Of a stretch of DNA of 31,024 nt, positions 15,490 to 23,755 are shown one piece after another. Origin of the DNA: an uncultured Bacilli bacterium (GTDB lineage Bacteria > Bacillota_I > Bacilli_A > RF39 > UBA660). How positions within the stretch are numbered: position 1 is the first letter of the stretch; each line of letters opens with the position of its first letter. The notes under the pieces were generated by a model. That model was not told where the DNA came from. It did no database searches and saw nothing but the letters and a program-made list of their open reading frames with translations. The DNA lies in the NCBI GenBank assembly GCA_910585335.1, contig CAJUCU010000009.1, positions 1 through 31,024 on the forward strand. Direction: 5' to 3'. A program made the position numbers and the translations under genes.

Positions 15490-16476
15490 TTATGATAATT
15501 TTTTCATTTTCTCTCTTAAAACATCTAGTAATTCTACTTTTTCTTTTTGAGAAAGAAAAGCATGACAAAGAGCATTTTCATTCATCTTTTGATAATCAAG
15601 AAGGGAAAAACCAAAGGTTTCATACAGTTTAAAATACTCATCACTGATAGTCACATTAGATACTGTACTATTATCGGTATTAATACTAATAGGAACTTCT
15701 TCTTGATAAAATAAAGCAATTGGATGTTCTTGATAGCAAGAAACGGCATTCGTTTGAACATTACTAGTAGGACATAGTTCAAGTAAGACATCTTGCTTTT
15801 TAATAATATCACGCAAAGACTTACTCTCTACTGCAGAAATACCATGTCCAATTCTACTTGCTCCAATTTCTATTGCTTTAAGAATCTCACTAGCAGGTCC
15901 ATTCTCCCCAGCATGAATCGTAAATGGAATCCCTTTTTCGCGAGCTATTTCGAAAAGTTCTACATAATTAGCCAAGGGAAACCTCGCTTCATCTCCAGCC
16001 AAATCAATAGCACAAACCCCGCGATTTAAAAATTGAGAAGCAACTTCTAGCGTTTTCAAATTATCATCTCTACTAGCTCCACGCATCATACAAAGAATGA
16101 GATTAACGCGGACTTTAGAGTTAGAATGCAATCCTCGTAATACCGCTTCTACAATTTCTTCAAAAGAAAGCCCCTGCTCTCTATGAAACATAGGTGCAAA
16201 ACGAACTTCAGCATAAATAACATTTTCCATATAAAGATGATGAACTAAGCTTTTTGCAATTTCATAAAGATGATCACTAGATTGCATAAGAGAAATAGGA
16301 AAATCAAAACGAGTTAAATATTCACTTAAATTCTCACATTTCTCACTTGCTACCATTTGAGATAAAACTTCTTCCTCAGATTGAGAGGAAAGTCTACTAG
16401 CCACTTCCATAGAGATAGAACCATCCAAATGCAAATGTAGTTCTACTTTAGGAATGGCTTTCATTTTTTGTTTCAT
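15490..16476 (-). CDS. add: Adenosine deaminase
   Basis: 328 residues, normal length. VELHLHLDGSI gives the metal ligands H14 and H16. IPFTIHAGEN carries the next His and the catalytic Glu, RIGHGIS the active-site His, and ISINTDNSTVSN the metal-binding Asp loop (usually NTDDP; here NTDNS). It converts adenosine or deoxyadenosine to the inosine forms in purine salvage. It lies 23 bases after ffh in the same direction, probably in the same transcript; its AGAGG site is rather far (about 12 bases) from the ATG. The split cotD-like gene follows. Confidence 0.94.
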   Translation of the reverse strand: MKQKMKAIPKVELHLHLDGSISMEVASRLSSQSEEEVLSQMVASEKCENLSEYLTRFDFPISLMQSSDHLYEIAKSLVHHLYMENVIYAEVRFAPMFHREQGLSFEEIVEAVLRGLHSNSKVRVNLILCMMRGASRDDNLKTLEVASQFLNRGVCAIDLAGDEARFPLANYVELFEIAREKGIPFTIHAGENGPASEILKAIEIGASRIGHGISAVESKSLRDIIKKQDVLLELCPTSNVQTNAVSCYQEHPIALFYQEEVPISINTDNSTVSNVTISDEYFKLYETFGFSLLDYQKMNENALCHAFLSQKEKVELLDVLREKMKKLS

Positions 16477-16499
16477 TTTATAAATTCGCCTCTCTTACA

Positions 16500-17807
16500 C
16501 TAAAACGGAAACTTTAAATTTCCATTTGACATCTGCTTCATCATCTTTTTCATCTGTTCAAATTGTTGAAGTAGACGATTTACTTCTTGAACAGAAGTAC
16601 CACTACCCTTTGCGATTCTTGTTTTACGACTTGCTTTAATAATACTTGGATTACGTCGTTCTGCAGGTGTCATAGATAAAACAATCGCTTCTACATGAGC
16701 CATCTGCTTTGGATCAATTTGTACATGATTAAGTCCCATCTTAGAAGCACCTGGAATAAGTTTTAACAAATTTTCAAGCGGTCCCATTTTTTTAATCTGC
16801 TTCATAGTAGATAAAAAGTCTTCTAAATCAAACTTACCAGTTTGCATCTTCCGAGCCGTCTTTTCTGCTTCTTTTTCATCGATCGCCTCTGTTGCTTTTT
16901 CAACCAAAGAAACAATATCTCCCATTCCTAGAATACGACCAGCCATTCTCTCTGGATCAAAATAATCAATACCATCCAACTTTTCACTAAGACCAATAAA
17001 TTTAATCGGAACATTCGTCAAATGTCTAACAGAAAGCGCAACACCACCTCTAGTGTCACCATCTAGTTTAGTAAGAATAACACCAGTCAGTGATAAATTA
17101 GAGTGAAAACCTTCAATCACATGAATCGCATCTTGTCCCATCATAGAATCAATAACAAGTAATACTTCTTGTGGTTTCAAAAAAGCACTCAACTCTTTTA
17201 ACTCATCCATCAAATTTTCATCAATATGAAGACGTCCTGCGGTATCGACCAAAACGTAATCATGACCTTGTTCCTTCGCATAAGAAAGAGCGTGTTCCAC
17301 AATCTCTACTGGATTTTTATGTCCCTCTTCAAAGACAGGAATATTAAGCTGTTTTCCAATCTGTTTTAGCTGTTCTATCGCTGCTGGTCGATAAATATCA
17401 CAAGCGACCAAAAGTGGCCTCTTAGCATGTTTCTTACGAAGTAAATTGGCAAGCTTTCCAATTGTTGTTGTTTTACCACTACCCTGAAGACCTACTAACA
17501 TAAGAATCGCTGGATTTCCCTTTAAATTAAGTGGTGCACTCTCTCCACCAAGTAGGGTAACTAGTTCATCTTTTACGATTTTAACAAACATATCCCCAGG
17601 ATTAATACTACGTTTTACTTCTTCCCCCAATGCTTTTTCTGCAACATTCGTAGTAAACTCTTTCACTACTTTATAGTTAACATCTGCCTCCAATAAAGCC
17701 AGACGAATTTCTCTCATCATCTCCGAAATATTATCTTCTGTAATCTTACCATAACCCTTTATTTTATGAATTGCATTTTGCAATCTATCTCCTAAACTTT
17801 CAAACAT
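16500..17807 (-). CDS. ffh: Signal recognition particle protein Ffh
   Basis: 435 residues from the ATG at 17807 (MFESLGDRL), set by AGGAG seven bases before it; the open frame extends further up but has no site. N domain 1-85; G domain with GLQGSGKTTTIGKLA, DTAGRLH and TKLDGDTRGG; M domain from about 300 with the Met-rich MGLNHVQIDPKQM and the RNA-binding SRKTRIAKGSG. It binds signal peptides and 4.5S/SRP RNA and works with FtsY, encoded at 23756-24886. Usually ylxM precedes ffh; here ylxM sits with ftsY instead. Confidence 0.98.
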   Translation of the reverse strand: MFESLGDRLQNAIHKIKGYGKITEDNISEMMREIRLALLEADVNYKVVKEFTTNVAEKALGEEVKRSINPGDMFVKIVKDELVTLLGGESAPLNLKGNPAILMLVGLQGSGKTTTIGKLANLLRKKHAKRPLLVACDIYRPAAIEQLKQIGKQLNIPVFEEGHKNPVEIVEHALSYAKEQGHDYVLVDTAGRLHIDENLMDELKELSAFLKPQEVLLVIDSMMGQDAIHVIEGFHSNLSLTGVILTKLDGDTRGGVALSVRHLTNVPIKFIGLSEKLDGIDYFDPERMAGRILGMGDIVSLVEKATEAIDEKEAEKTARKMQTGKFDLEDFLSTMKQIKKMGPLENLLKLIPGASKMGLNHVQIDPKQMAHVEAIVLSMTPAERRNPSIIKASRKTRIAKGSGTSVQEVNRLLQQFEQMKKMMKQMSNGNLKFPF

Positions 17808-17863
17808 TATGATTCTCCTTTCTACGTCACTATTATTATATAATAGTTTGCAGCAAAATAAAA

Positions 17864-17883
17864 GATTAGAGTAAACTCTAATC
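17864..17883 (-). terminator. Terminator between herA-like gene and ffh
   Basis: Perfect stem GATTAGAG / CTCTAATC, loop TTTA, then TTTTATTTT on the minus strand. It ends the ATPase transcript seven bases after its stop codon. A TATAAT for ffh follows at 17835-17840. Confidence 0.85.
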
Positions 17884-17889
17884 AAAATT

Positions 17890-20025
17890 CTATTGTGCCT
17901 CAGATGAAGTTGGCACAGATGGAATAGGAACCTGTGTCACTTGCGGAATTGGGCCTACTGGTCCCGCTGGTGCTGTTTGAGCAATCGCAGTAGCAGCGGC
18001 TGGAACAGAAGGCACTGGAGGAACTGCAGAAGTTGGCACAGATGGGACAGACGGAACAACTGGTGCAGTAGGCGCAGAAGGTAAAGTCGCTGTTGGTGCA
18101 GGTGCCGCTTCTGCTACAGGTGGTGTTACGTTAACTTCTCCGCCAACTTGTGATTGTGCAACACTAGGAGCAGACGAATCAGTTGAAACAGTTGGTGCAG
18201 TAACAGCACTAGATGTAGCAGATGAATCATCAGGTACAGGAGTCTCAGGAACTGAAGTAGATGTTCCTGGAGGATTACCATCCCAAATTCGAACCACATC
18301 ACAGTTACCACTCATAGGTTCTGGATTTGGCATTTGCATTTTAACAATTAAAGGAATCTTAAATGCACGCCCAAACGCCAAACAAGTACCAGATTGTAAA
18401 CTCTTCTGTTTTTCCACAATCTCTTCACTAATATTAGGAACCATCTTTTTAATATATTCAATATCAGTTGGGTGATTCATCTTAAAAATTAAGAAGTTCG
18501 AACATTGGGATATAACAGTATCAGAAAGTTCCACAGGACGTTGTGTAATAAGTCCTAAAATAAGTCCATACTTACGTCCCTCTTTCGCAATACGATCAAA
18601 GATATTATATCCAATCAAGAAATTATCAGTATCTTTTTGTACATAACGATGAGCTTCTTCTACTACGATATGAAATGGAATAGATGCCCTATTTTTTAAG
18701 CCCTTAACAAACTCAAAAATAAGTCTTGAGTAAATCTTCGTAACCACTTTAGCAAAATCATCATCCACATCATCTAAGTTAATATTTACCACTTGATATT
18801 TCTTTCCATTATTAATTAATAAAGAAGACAAATAAGACTCTAATCCTACATAATTTGATACATCAAAATACTTAGCATAAGGTCCAATAATCAAAGAATG
18901 AAGACGAACACGAATCGTTACAGCATCACCATATGTATTCTCATTACGAAGCCAACCTTCACTAATTAAGGTAAAGTTCAATGCTTTTTCTAAATCAGCC
19001 AATGTATAATAAACATTTCCACTAGGTTCATAGGTATCAAATTCTTCATGAATGAAACTAGAAACATATTCTGTTAAAAGAACACTCTCTGTAAATTGTC
19101 CTTGGGAATCAATTAAGAAACACTCACGGAACTTCCTTGAGTATCCAACTCCCTGTAAAACAGATTCTAGATTAAATTCTTCAGTAGAACAACTAGCAAT
19201 AATAGAGAAGATATCATTACGTTTATTAGGTCCTGTTTGATTGGTATATAAAATAGACATAATTGCTTTAGCAATCAAATGGTTCTTATATTTACGAGCA
19301 TCTTCATCATTCTCAGCAAAAATCATAGCCAGTTTCAACATTCTTTCGATAATAGGTAGTTGTGAATGTTCGGTTGCCTCAAGTAATAAGGCGATATCAT
19401 TAGAATTTAAAAGCCAAATAGGAAGTCGAAGTTTCTCCCCAACAGTATCTGTTTCATTGGTCGTATAAAATTTATAATTATAATTGGAATTAATTTTATT
19501 CAAATCTTTAAATGCATTATAATACTCCCCAGAAGAATCAAACAATAAGATATTAGAACGATATGGGAATAAACGCATGTCATGAAACATATTTTGAAAA
19601 ATTCTAGATACACCACAACTCTTACCAGCACCACTGTTACCAATAATTGCGAAATGATTACTAAAGAAGCCGTTAACATCCAAGTAAACGGGATGATCAT
19701 TATAGAAAGGACTAACACCAAGTAGCATGTTTCCTCTTCTATCTTCACCAACAATCATTGGGATCTCTTCTGGCTTAATAGCACGAATCGTAGCATCCAT
19801 GGTAGGTTTACGAATAACACCACCAATAAGGCGCCCGTTCACAATTTCACCCAAAAAACGAACCTTTACATTTTCTTCATCTAAATCATCAATTTCGCCT
19901 AATACTTTTTTGTCTTTATCTTCAAAAATGATGTGCAAATTCATCAAATTCATAACAATTTCAGCATCTTTTTTCAGTCTCACTGTAGCAGTGTGGTCAC
20001 TAATATAAACAATTCTATCAAACAT
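17890..20025 (-). CDS. HerA/DUF87-type ATPase with Pro/Ser/Ala-rich tail
   Basis: 711 residues. A HAS-barrel-like N-terminal domain (1-105) precedes the ATPase. Walker A is GNSGAGKS (129-136) and Walker B is HIVVEEAH (about 480); LILGLITQRPVELSD is the sensor region of HerA/FtsK-type motors. Such hexameric translocases act on DNA, often with a NurA-type nuclease; none is encoded here. After about residue 580 comes a 130-residue tail of Pro, Ser, Thr, Ala and Val with VPSVP repeats and few charges. The start has AGGGG seven bases before it. Its own promoter and terminator make it monocistronic. Confidence 0.85.
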   Translation of the reverse strand: MFDRIVYISDHTATVRLKKDAEIVMNLMNLHIIFEDKDKKVLGEIDDLDEENVKVRFLGEIVNGRLIGGVIRKPTMDATIRAIKPEEIPMIVGEDRRGNMLLGVSPFYNDHPVYLDVNGFFSNHFAIIGNSGAGKSCGVSRIFQNMFHDMRLFPYRSNILLFDSSGEYYNAFKDLNKINSNYNYKFYTTNETDTVGEKLRLPIWLLNSNDIALLLEATEHSQLPIIERMLKLAMIFAENDEDARKYKNHLIAKAIMSILYTNQTGPNKRNDIFSIIASCSTEEFNLESVLQGVGYSRKFRECFLIDSQGQFTESVLLTEYVSSFIHEEFDTYEPSGNVYYTLADLEKALNFTLISEGWLRNENTYGDAVTIRVRLHSLIIGPYAKYFDVSNYVGLESYLSSLLINNGKKYQVVNINLDDVDDDFAKVVTKIYSRLIFEFVKGLKNRASIPFHIVVEEAHRYVQKDTDNFLIGYNIFDRIAKEGRKYGLILGLITQRPVELSDTVISQCSNFLIFKMNHPTDIEYIKKMVPNISEEIVEKQKSLQSGTCLAFGRAFKIPLIVKMQMPNPEPMSGNCDVVRIWDGNPPGTSTSVPETPVPDDSSATSSAVTAPTVSTDSSAPSVAQSQVGGEVNVTPPVAEAAPAPTATLPSAPTAPVVPSVPSVPTSAVPPVPSVPAAATAIAQTAPAGPVGPIPQVTQVPIPSVPTSSEAQ

Positions 20026-20060
20026 ACATATTCCCCTTTACCTATTCTTACCTATTTTAA

Positions 20061-20089
20061 AGTATACTATTTATTTTGTAATTAATCAA
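20061..20089 (-). promoter_or_regulatory. Promoter of the HerA-like gene
   Basis: Minus strand TTGATT (20084-20089), 17 bases, TATACT (20061-20066), about 35 bases before the ATG. Confidence 0.55.
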
Positions 20090-20174
20090 GATGAAGGTGA
20101 AAATATTTCAGAAAGTAAATAACGAGAATCCTACTTTCCCCAAACTTGTTTTTTAAATAGTTCAATGAAAAATA

Positions 20175-20183
20175 TGCTATAAT
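20175..20183 (+). promoter_or_regulatory. Extended -10 promoter of the orphan membrane pair
   Basis: TGC followed by TATAAT (20178-20183), about 20 bases before the AGGTG site of the gene at 20213. No good -35 at standard spacing, as is common for extended -10 promoters. Confidence 0.5.
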
Positions 20184-20212
20184 ATCACCATATCAAGAAA
20201 TCAGGTGTTAAA

Positions 20213-20797
20213 ATGTCAACAGAATCAACACTATTATGCATAAGTATTTATGCACTCATCTATCTTCTAGCCATTATCATTCCAACATACGTAACGAAAA
20301 AGAAACAAAAAGAGAAAAAAGAAGAACTACATACTATAAACACAATCTATACTCTTCTACTACTCTTCCCTCCTATTTGGAAAACATTTGTATTATGCTA
20401 TGAAAAATTTAGCCCTTATAATAAACTAGTATTTGGTGGAAAGCATGAGATACTTTATCAATTTGGTATTGCTTTTTTCTTCTTTCTCCTAGGTTTATTA
20501 TTTTCAAAAGGAAAAAAAATACTAACTATTATTATAAATCATCCCATTTATATTTTAAAAACACTCTCTCTTACGATGATGAGTAGCCTATTATTAATGA
20601 TAACAAAAAATTGTATCAAAGAACTATTAATAATAATCGCACTAATAAATTTAATCTATCTACTAAATTACTATCAAACATTTAAAATTAAAAAAGAGAA
20701 TATGAAAAAGTACGAATTTATCTATCATTTCAGCTGGCTCTTAATAATAAATTTTTTAAATAGTTTCATCTTAGTTTTTAACATTTTAAACCAATAG
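20213..20797 (+). CDS. Orphan polytopic membrane protein
   Basis: 194 residues, no family recognised. About five hydrophobic segments (roughly 7-27, 44-62, 85-102, 112-128, 138-152 and a last at 170-190), with a Lys/Glu-rich cytoplasmic loop after the first. Very rich in Ile, Leu and Lys. AGGTG precedes the ATG. It ends 13 bases before the next gene, with which it forms a two-gene plus-strand unit lying between leftward genes. Confidence 0.6.
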   Translation: MSTESTLLCISIYALIYLLAIIIPTYVTKKKQKEKKEELHTINTIYTLLLLFPPIWKTFVLCYEKFSPYNKLVFGGKHEILYQFGIAFFFFLLGLLFSKGKKILTIIINHPIYILKTLSLTMMSSLLLMITKNCIKELLIIIALINLIYLLNYYQTFKIKKENMKKYEFIYHFSWLLIINFLNSFILVFNILNQ

Positions 20798-20810
20798 AAA
20801 GAGGTATCCT

Positions 20811-21554
20811 ATGTCAAAGAAAAAATACAAAAAGAAAAAGAAGAACAAAGTATTAAGATTTTTAAACGAATATGCTGCTGTAATTACAATTGGTATGACA
20901 CTACTTGCAGTAGTCGGAAATGCAATGATCGCCTACCATAAAAAAGCATCTTCAACAGACTTTTATTTTGAATATTTAACAGTAAAAATGGATAATGAAA
21001 ACTGGGTAAAAAACTATCAAAAAAACAGTAGTAATTTTTATCATGAAAAGGAACTAAAATCTCCAACAATGAATAATGAACTCAATAAACTTTTATATAA
21101 ATACCCCAAAAAAGTAACTGGCTATTTTATAACCTACTTAATAATGAAACAAACAGAAGAAGTAACTGCCACCGATATAAAAATTAATTTCAAAGAATAT
21201 AAAAACATAAAATCTTTAAAAGAAAATGACTTAACCGACTGCCTAATCAACAAAAAACAAGAAAAACAAAAACAAATGAAAATAGACTACCCATTTCCAA
21301 AAGAAGAACTGATAAAAATCCCTATTGCCATTTGTAAAAGCGAAAATGATTATATTACTTATCCAAAAAATTGTTATTATGTCGCACGAAAGCCAGTATC
21401 CATAGAATATAGAAATAAATATTTATTTTCAAAACGAAAAGTACCTATCAGAGAATATTTGGAAAGTAATGTCATTATTGATGGAGAGTTAGTAACAGGA
21501 AAAGGAAGTGCAAGTGAGGATACAACAGAAGAAAACCCTTGGTACTTAAAATAA
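20811..21554 (+). CDS. Orphan protein with basic head and one membrane anchor
   Basis: 247 residues, no family recognised. Residues 1-15 are almost all Lys/Arg/Tyr (MSKKKYKKKKKNK), residues 20-42 form a membrane segment, and the rest is a hydrophilic Lys-rich domain with three Cys (CLINKK, ICKSE, NCYYV) and a Gly/Ser/Thr/Glu tail ending NPWYLK. Type II membrane topology is likely, the basic head staying inside. AGAGG lies before the ATG. It probably works with the membrane protein encoded 13 bases upstream. Confidence 0.6.
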   Translation: MSKKKYKKKKKNKVLRFLNEYAAVITIGMTLLAVVGNAMIAYHKKASSTDFYFEYLTVKMDNENWVKNYQKNSSNFYHEKELKSPTMNNELNKLLYKYPKKVTGYFITYLIMKQTEEVTATDIKINFKEYKNIKSLKENDLTDCLINKKQEKQKQMKIDYPFPKEELIKIPIAICKSENDYITYPKNCYYVARKPVSIEYRNKYLFSKRKVPIREYLESNVIIDGELVTGKGSASEDTTEENPWYLK

Positions 21555-21557
21555 AAA

Positions 21558-21573
21558 GTTCTATTTCTAGAAC
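21558..21573 (-). terminator. Terminator of the ftsY-HD cluster
   Basis: Stem GTTCTA / TAGAAC with a GAAA tetraloop on the minus strand, followed by TTTTTATTTT, seven bases after the last gene of the leftward cluster. Confidence 0.8.
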
Positions 21574-21579
21574 CCGATT

Positions 21580-22137
21580 TTATATAATTTCATCAAATAG
21601 TTTTCTAAACATTTGGTAATAATCTTCCAACTCTTCTTTCGCTTTATCAAGAGATAAAAATTGATATTTCTCATCCAGTTTACCTTTTACCTGAGTTACT
21701 TGTTCTACTAAATCCTCTGTTCTACTGGCCCAAAGATTTAAATATTGAAAAACACCAATAGGGTGAAGAAAAAGATAACAATCTGCATTAACACATATCT
21801 CTGCTTCAATACATTGAAAAGGAACCTCTTTATGATGTGATACAATACAATTTATAATTTTATTTAATTGACTGTCAGTAATATCATAATCATTTAAAAA
21901 GTCCAAAGCAAATTCCAAAGACATGGCAACATGTTCTTCCCTTTTTCCTTTGGCTAAAGCCTCTTTTAATTTGATATCCATCAAACATAAGCCAATAAAG
22001 ACAACCTCATAATCTGCATGATAAAAAGAAGAAAGTGTTTTTCCTTTTTCAAGAAGAAATTCTAAAAGTTTAACAGAAGAAACATTGTCCTTGGCAATTT
22101 CAAAAACGTCTTTTAATAATTGTTCTTTGCTTTTCAT
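21580..22137 (-). CDS. HD-superfamily-like protein (paralogue of 22581-23156)
   Basis: 185 residues. Helical; contains FYHADYEVVFIGLCLMDIKL, EHVAMSLEFALDFL, IVSHHKEVPFQCIEAEIC and VNADCY. The spaced His residues, the HH pair and the final Asp in NADCY recall an HD phosphohydrolase core, but a clear adjacent HD doublet is lacking, so catalysis is uncertain. It is a clear paralogue of the product of 22581-23156 along the whole length. Its ATG overlaps the end of the HIT-like gene by four bases (ATGA). Last gene before the terminator. Confidence 0.6.
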   Translation of the reverse strand: MKSKEQLLKDVFEIAKDNVSSVKLLEFLLEKGKTLSSFYHADYEVVFIGLCLMDIKLKEALAKGKREEHVAMSLEFALDFLNDYDITDSQLNKIINCIVSHHKEVPFQCIEAEICVNADCYLFLHPIGVFQYLNLWASRTEDLVEQVTQVKGKLDEKYQFLSLDKAKEELEDYYQMFRKLFDEII

Positions 22138-22562
22138 AAGCTTCCCTCCAAAAAATCGTATCGAATATCATATAAAACAGAATCAGAAACTTCCATAGTA
22201 TAATTAGCAGAACATTTCTTTGGCCAATCTTTATCTTCCCAACGAATACCATAACGTTCTATACTTTTATCATAACGAGGAAAAGCATGAAAATGAACAA
22301 AATTCTCCTTCATCATATTAGCATGATAATTAAATTTTAAAGCGCCATACAATGTTTTGCATCGATTTTCAAAAAAAGAACACACTAAAGGAAACTCCAC
22401 CATTTCTTCACTCGTAATTTGACTAAAAGAAGGACATTCTCTTTTAAGAAGAATAATAGAACTACCTAAAGTAACAGGTACTGGACGAAGAAGCAAAATC
22501 CAATACTTAAATTCTTTTAAAAATAGATCTTCACGATGAAATCTGCCAGCAAATTCATACAT
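22134..22562 (-). CDS. HIT-like protein with altered triad
   Basis: 142 residues. The core order ILLLRPVPVTLGSSIILLKRE, then NYHANMM and NFV-H90-F-H92-A-F94-PRY follows a HIT domain: the strand before the active site and the HxHx segment are present, but the third triad position is Phe, not His. The HIT nucleophile is normally the middle His, which is kept. AAGGAGG precedes the ATG. It sits between two paralogous HD-like genes, overlapping the second by four bases. Possibly a nucleotide hydrolase or transferase acting with them (inference). Confidence 0.7.
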   Translation of the reverse strand: MYEFAGRFHREDLFLKEFKYWILLLRPVPVTLGSSIILLKRECPSFSQITSEEMVEFPLVCSFFENRCKTLYGALKFNYHANMMKENFVHFHAFPRYDKSIERYGIRWEDKDWPKKCSANYTMEVSDSVLYDIRYDFLEGSL

Positions 22563-22580
22563 AAAACTACCTCCTTATTT

Positions 22581-23156
22581 TTATTTATCTTTCTCATCTA
22601 AAATTTCTTCAAATAAACCATGAAATTTAGAATAGTAAGCGTCAAGCTCCTCCTTCACAGCATCTAAAGAAATAATTTGATACTTCTCTTCCATTTTCAA
22701 ACAAACTTTTTTAATTCGATCTTCTACCAAATCCAATTTCTGACTCAAAAAACCAAAGTAAGAAAACACACCCAATGGATGTATAAAACGATAGCAATCT
22801 GCATTCGCACAGATTTCTGCCTCCTTAGATAAAAAAGGAATAGTTCCATGATGCGCTTCTATACAATGAATAATTTGTTGAACCTCATCTTCTGTAATAT
22901 GATAATTTTTCAAAAATTCCTTAGCAAAAGAACTAGCCATAGCAACATGTTTACTTCTATCTCCTGTTTTTCTAGCCTCATTCAGTTTGACATCCATCAA
23001 ATATAGTCCAACCAAAACAATAAATGAATTAGCATGATAAATATGACAAAGTTCCTCTCCTTTTTGGTATGCAATATGAATATGTTGAGGACAAGTTGGA
23101 ATATTCTCTTCTGCTAGCTGATAAGCATCTTTTAATAAATCCTCTCTACTTTTCAT
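22581..23156 (-). CDS. HD-superfamily-like protein (paralogue of 21580-22137)
   Basis: 191 residues. YHANSFIVLVGLYLMDVKL, KHVAMASSFAKEFL, then IEAHHGTIPFLSKEAEICAN-AD120-CYRF. H41, H70, the H102-H103 pair and D120 could bind metal as in HD phosphohydrolases, although the classical HD doublet is replaced. AGGAGGGG gives a strong start. First of the HD-HIT-HD trio, starting nine bases after ylxM, so it is probably part of the ftsY transcript. Substrate unknown. Confidence 0.6.
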   Translation of the reverse strand: MKSREDLLKDAYQLAEENIPTCPQHIHIAYQKGEELCHIYHANSFIVLVGLYLMDVKLNEARKTGDRSKHVAMASSFAKEFLKNYHITEDEVQQIIHCIEAHHGTIPFLSKEAEICANADCYRFIHPLGVFSYFGFLSQKLDLVEDRIKKVCLKMEEKYQIISLDAVKEELDAYYSKFHGLFEEILDEKDK

Positions 23157-23165
23157 AATCCCCTC

Positions 23166-23462
23166 CTATAAGTTATCTCTAATTTTCTGTTTTAATTTAT
23201 CATCATCTATTTTATTAATTAAAATTTCCATTAAACCTTTTCTCTTAAATAGTCCTAATTTATCTTCATATTGATCTAGTTTCTTAAGAACAATTTGTAG
23301 TTGCTTATAAATAGCATTACGACTAACTTCATAGTTTTCTGCCATTTCACTAAGTGATAAATTTTGAAAATAATAATCCTCAAAATACTTTCTTTGTTTC
23401 GGAGTCAGAAGCTCTTTATAATGATCATATAAATTATTATAATAAATTAATTCTTGCATCAT
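23166..23462 (-). CDS. ylxM: YlxM-family HTH protein (UPF0122)
   Basis: 98 residues from the ATG at 23462, whose ATGA overlaps the stop of the preceding gene. YYNNLYDHYKELLTPKQRKYF leads into a sigma-70-like helix-turn-helix, LSLSEMAENYEVSRNAIYKQL, then a helical C-terminus. This matches YlxM/p13, usually encoded beside ffh or ftsY and thought to influence SRP. Here it follows ftsY and a small membrane gene. The open frame upstream of 23462 lies inside the previous gene and was not used. Confidence 0.88.
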   Translation of the reverse strand: MMQELIYYNNLYDHYKELLTPKQRKYFEDYYFQNLSLSEMAENYEVSRNAIYKQLQIVLKKLDQYEDKLGLFKRKGLMEILINKIDDDKLKQKIRDNL

Positions 23463-23746
23463 AACACACCACACCATTTCAAAATAGATACCAATATCAT
23501 GGCACAACCCGCTGCAATATAAACAAAGGTAAAGAAGTCTCGTTTATAATATTTATAATTATTGAATGCCAAAACAAACATATCAATACCAAGTAAGAGC
23601 TCTAAAAACGTAAAGAACTCCCTTTTAAAGAAAGAAACAATAATAAATATTGTCGTAATAAAGGTCATAACAAGTTGTACAATATAACCCATTTTATAAT
23701 CCATTTTTCCATGTTCTACAGGCATTTTTTTAACTCTATCTTTCAT
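23459..23746 (-). CDS. Small membrane protein between ftsY and ylxM
   Basis: 95 residues, no family recognised. Three hydrophobic segments (about 20-40, 45-62 and 71-92) after a short basic head. A GGGGTG site stands four bases before the ATG. It starts nine bases after the ftsY stop and overlaps ylxM by four bases, so it is translated from the same transcript. The position suggests, but does not prove, a link to membrane targeting. Confidence 0.65.
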   Translation of the reverse strand: MKDRVKKMPVEHGKMDYKMGYIVQLVMTFITTIFIIVSFFKREFFTFLELLLGIDMFVLAFNNYKYYKRDFFTFVYIAAGCAMILVSILKWCGVL

Positions 23747-23755
23747 AACACACCC

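Noticed and set aside
15189..15632. Plus-strand open frame of 147 codons
   Set aside because: It runs antisense to the coat-gene fragment and add, has an unlikely composition and no ribosome site.
18126..18311. Minus-strand 61-codon frame inside the HerA tail
   Set aside because: Shifted reading of the low-complexity Pro/Ser coding region; the tail frame itself is continuous with the ATPase.
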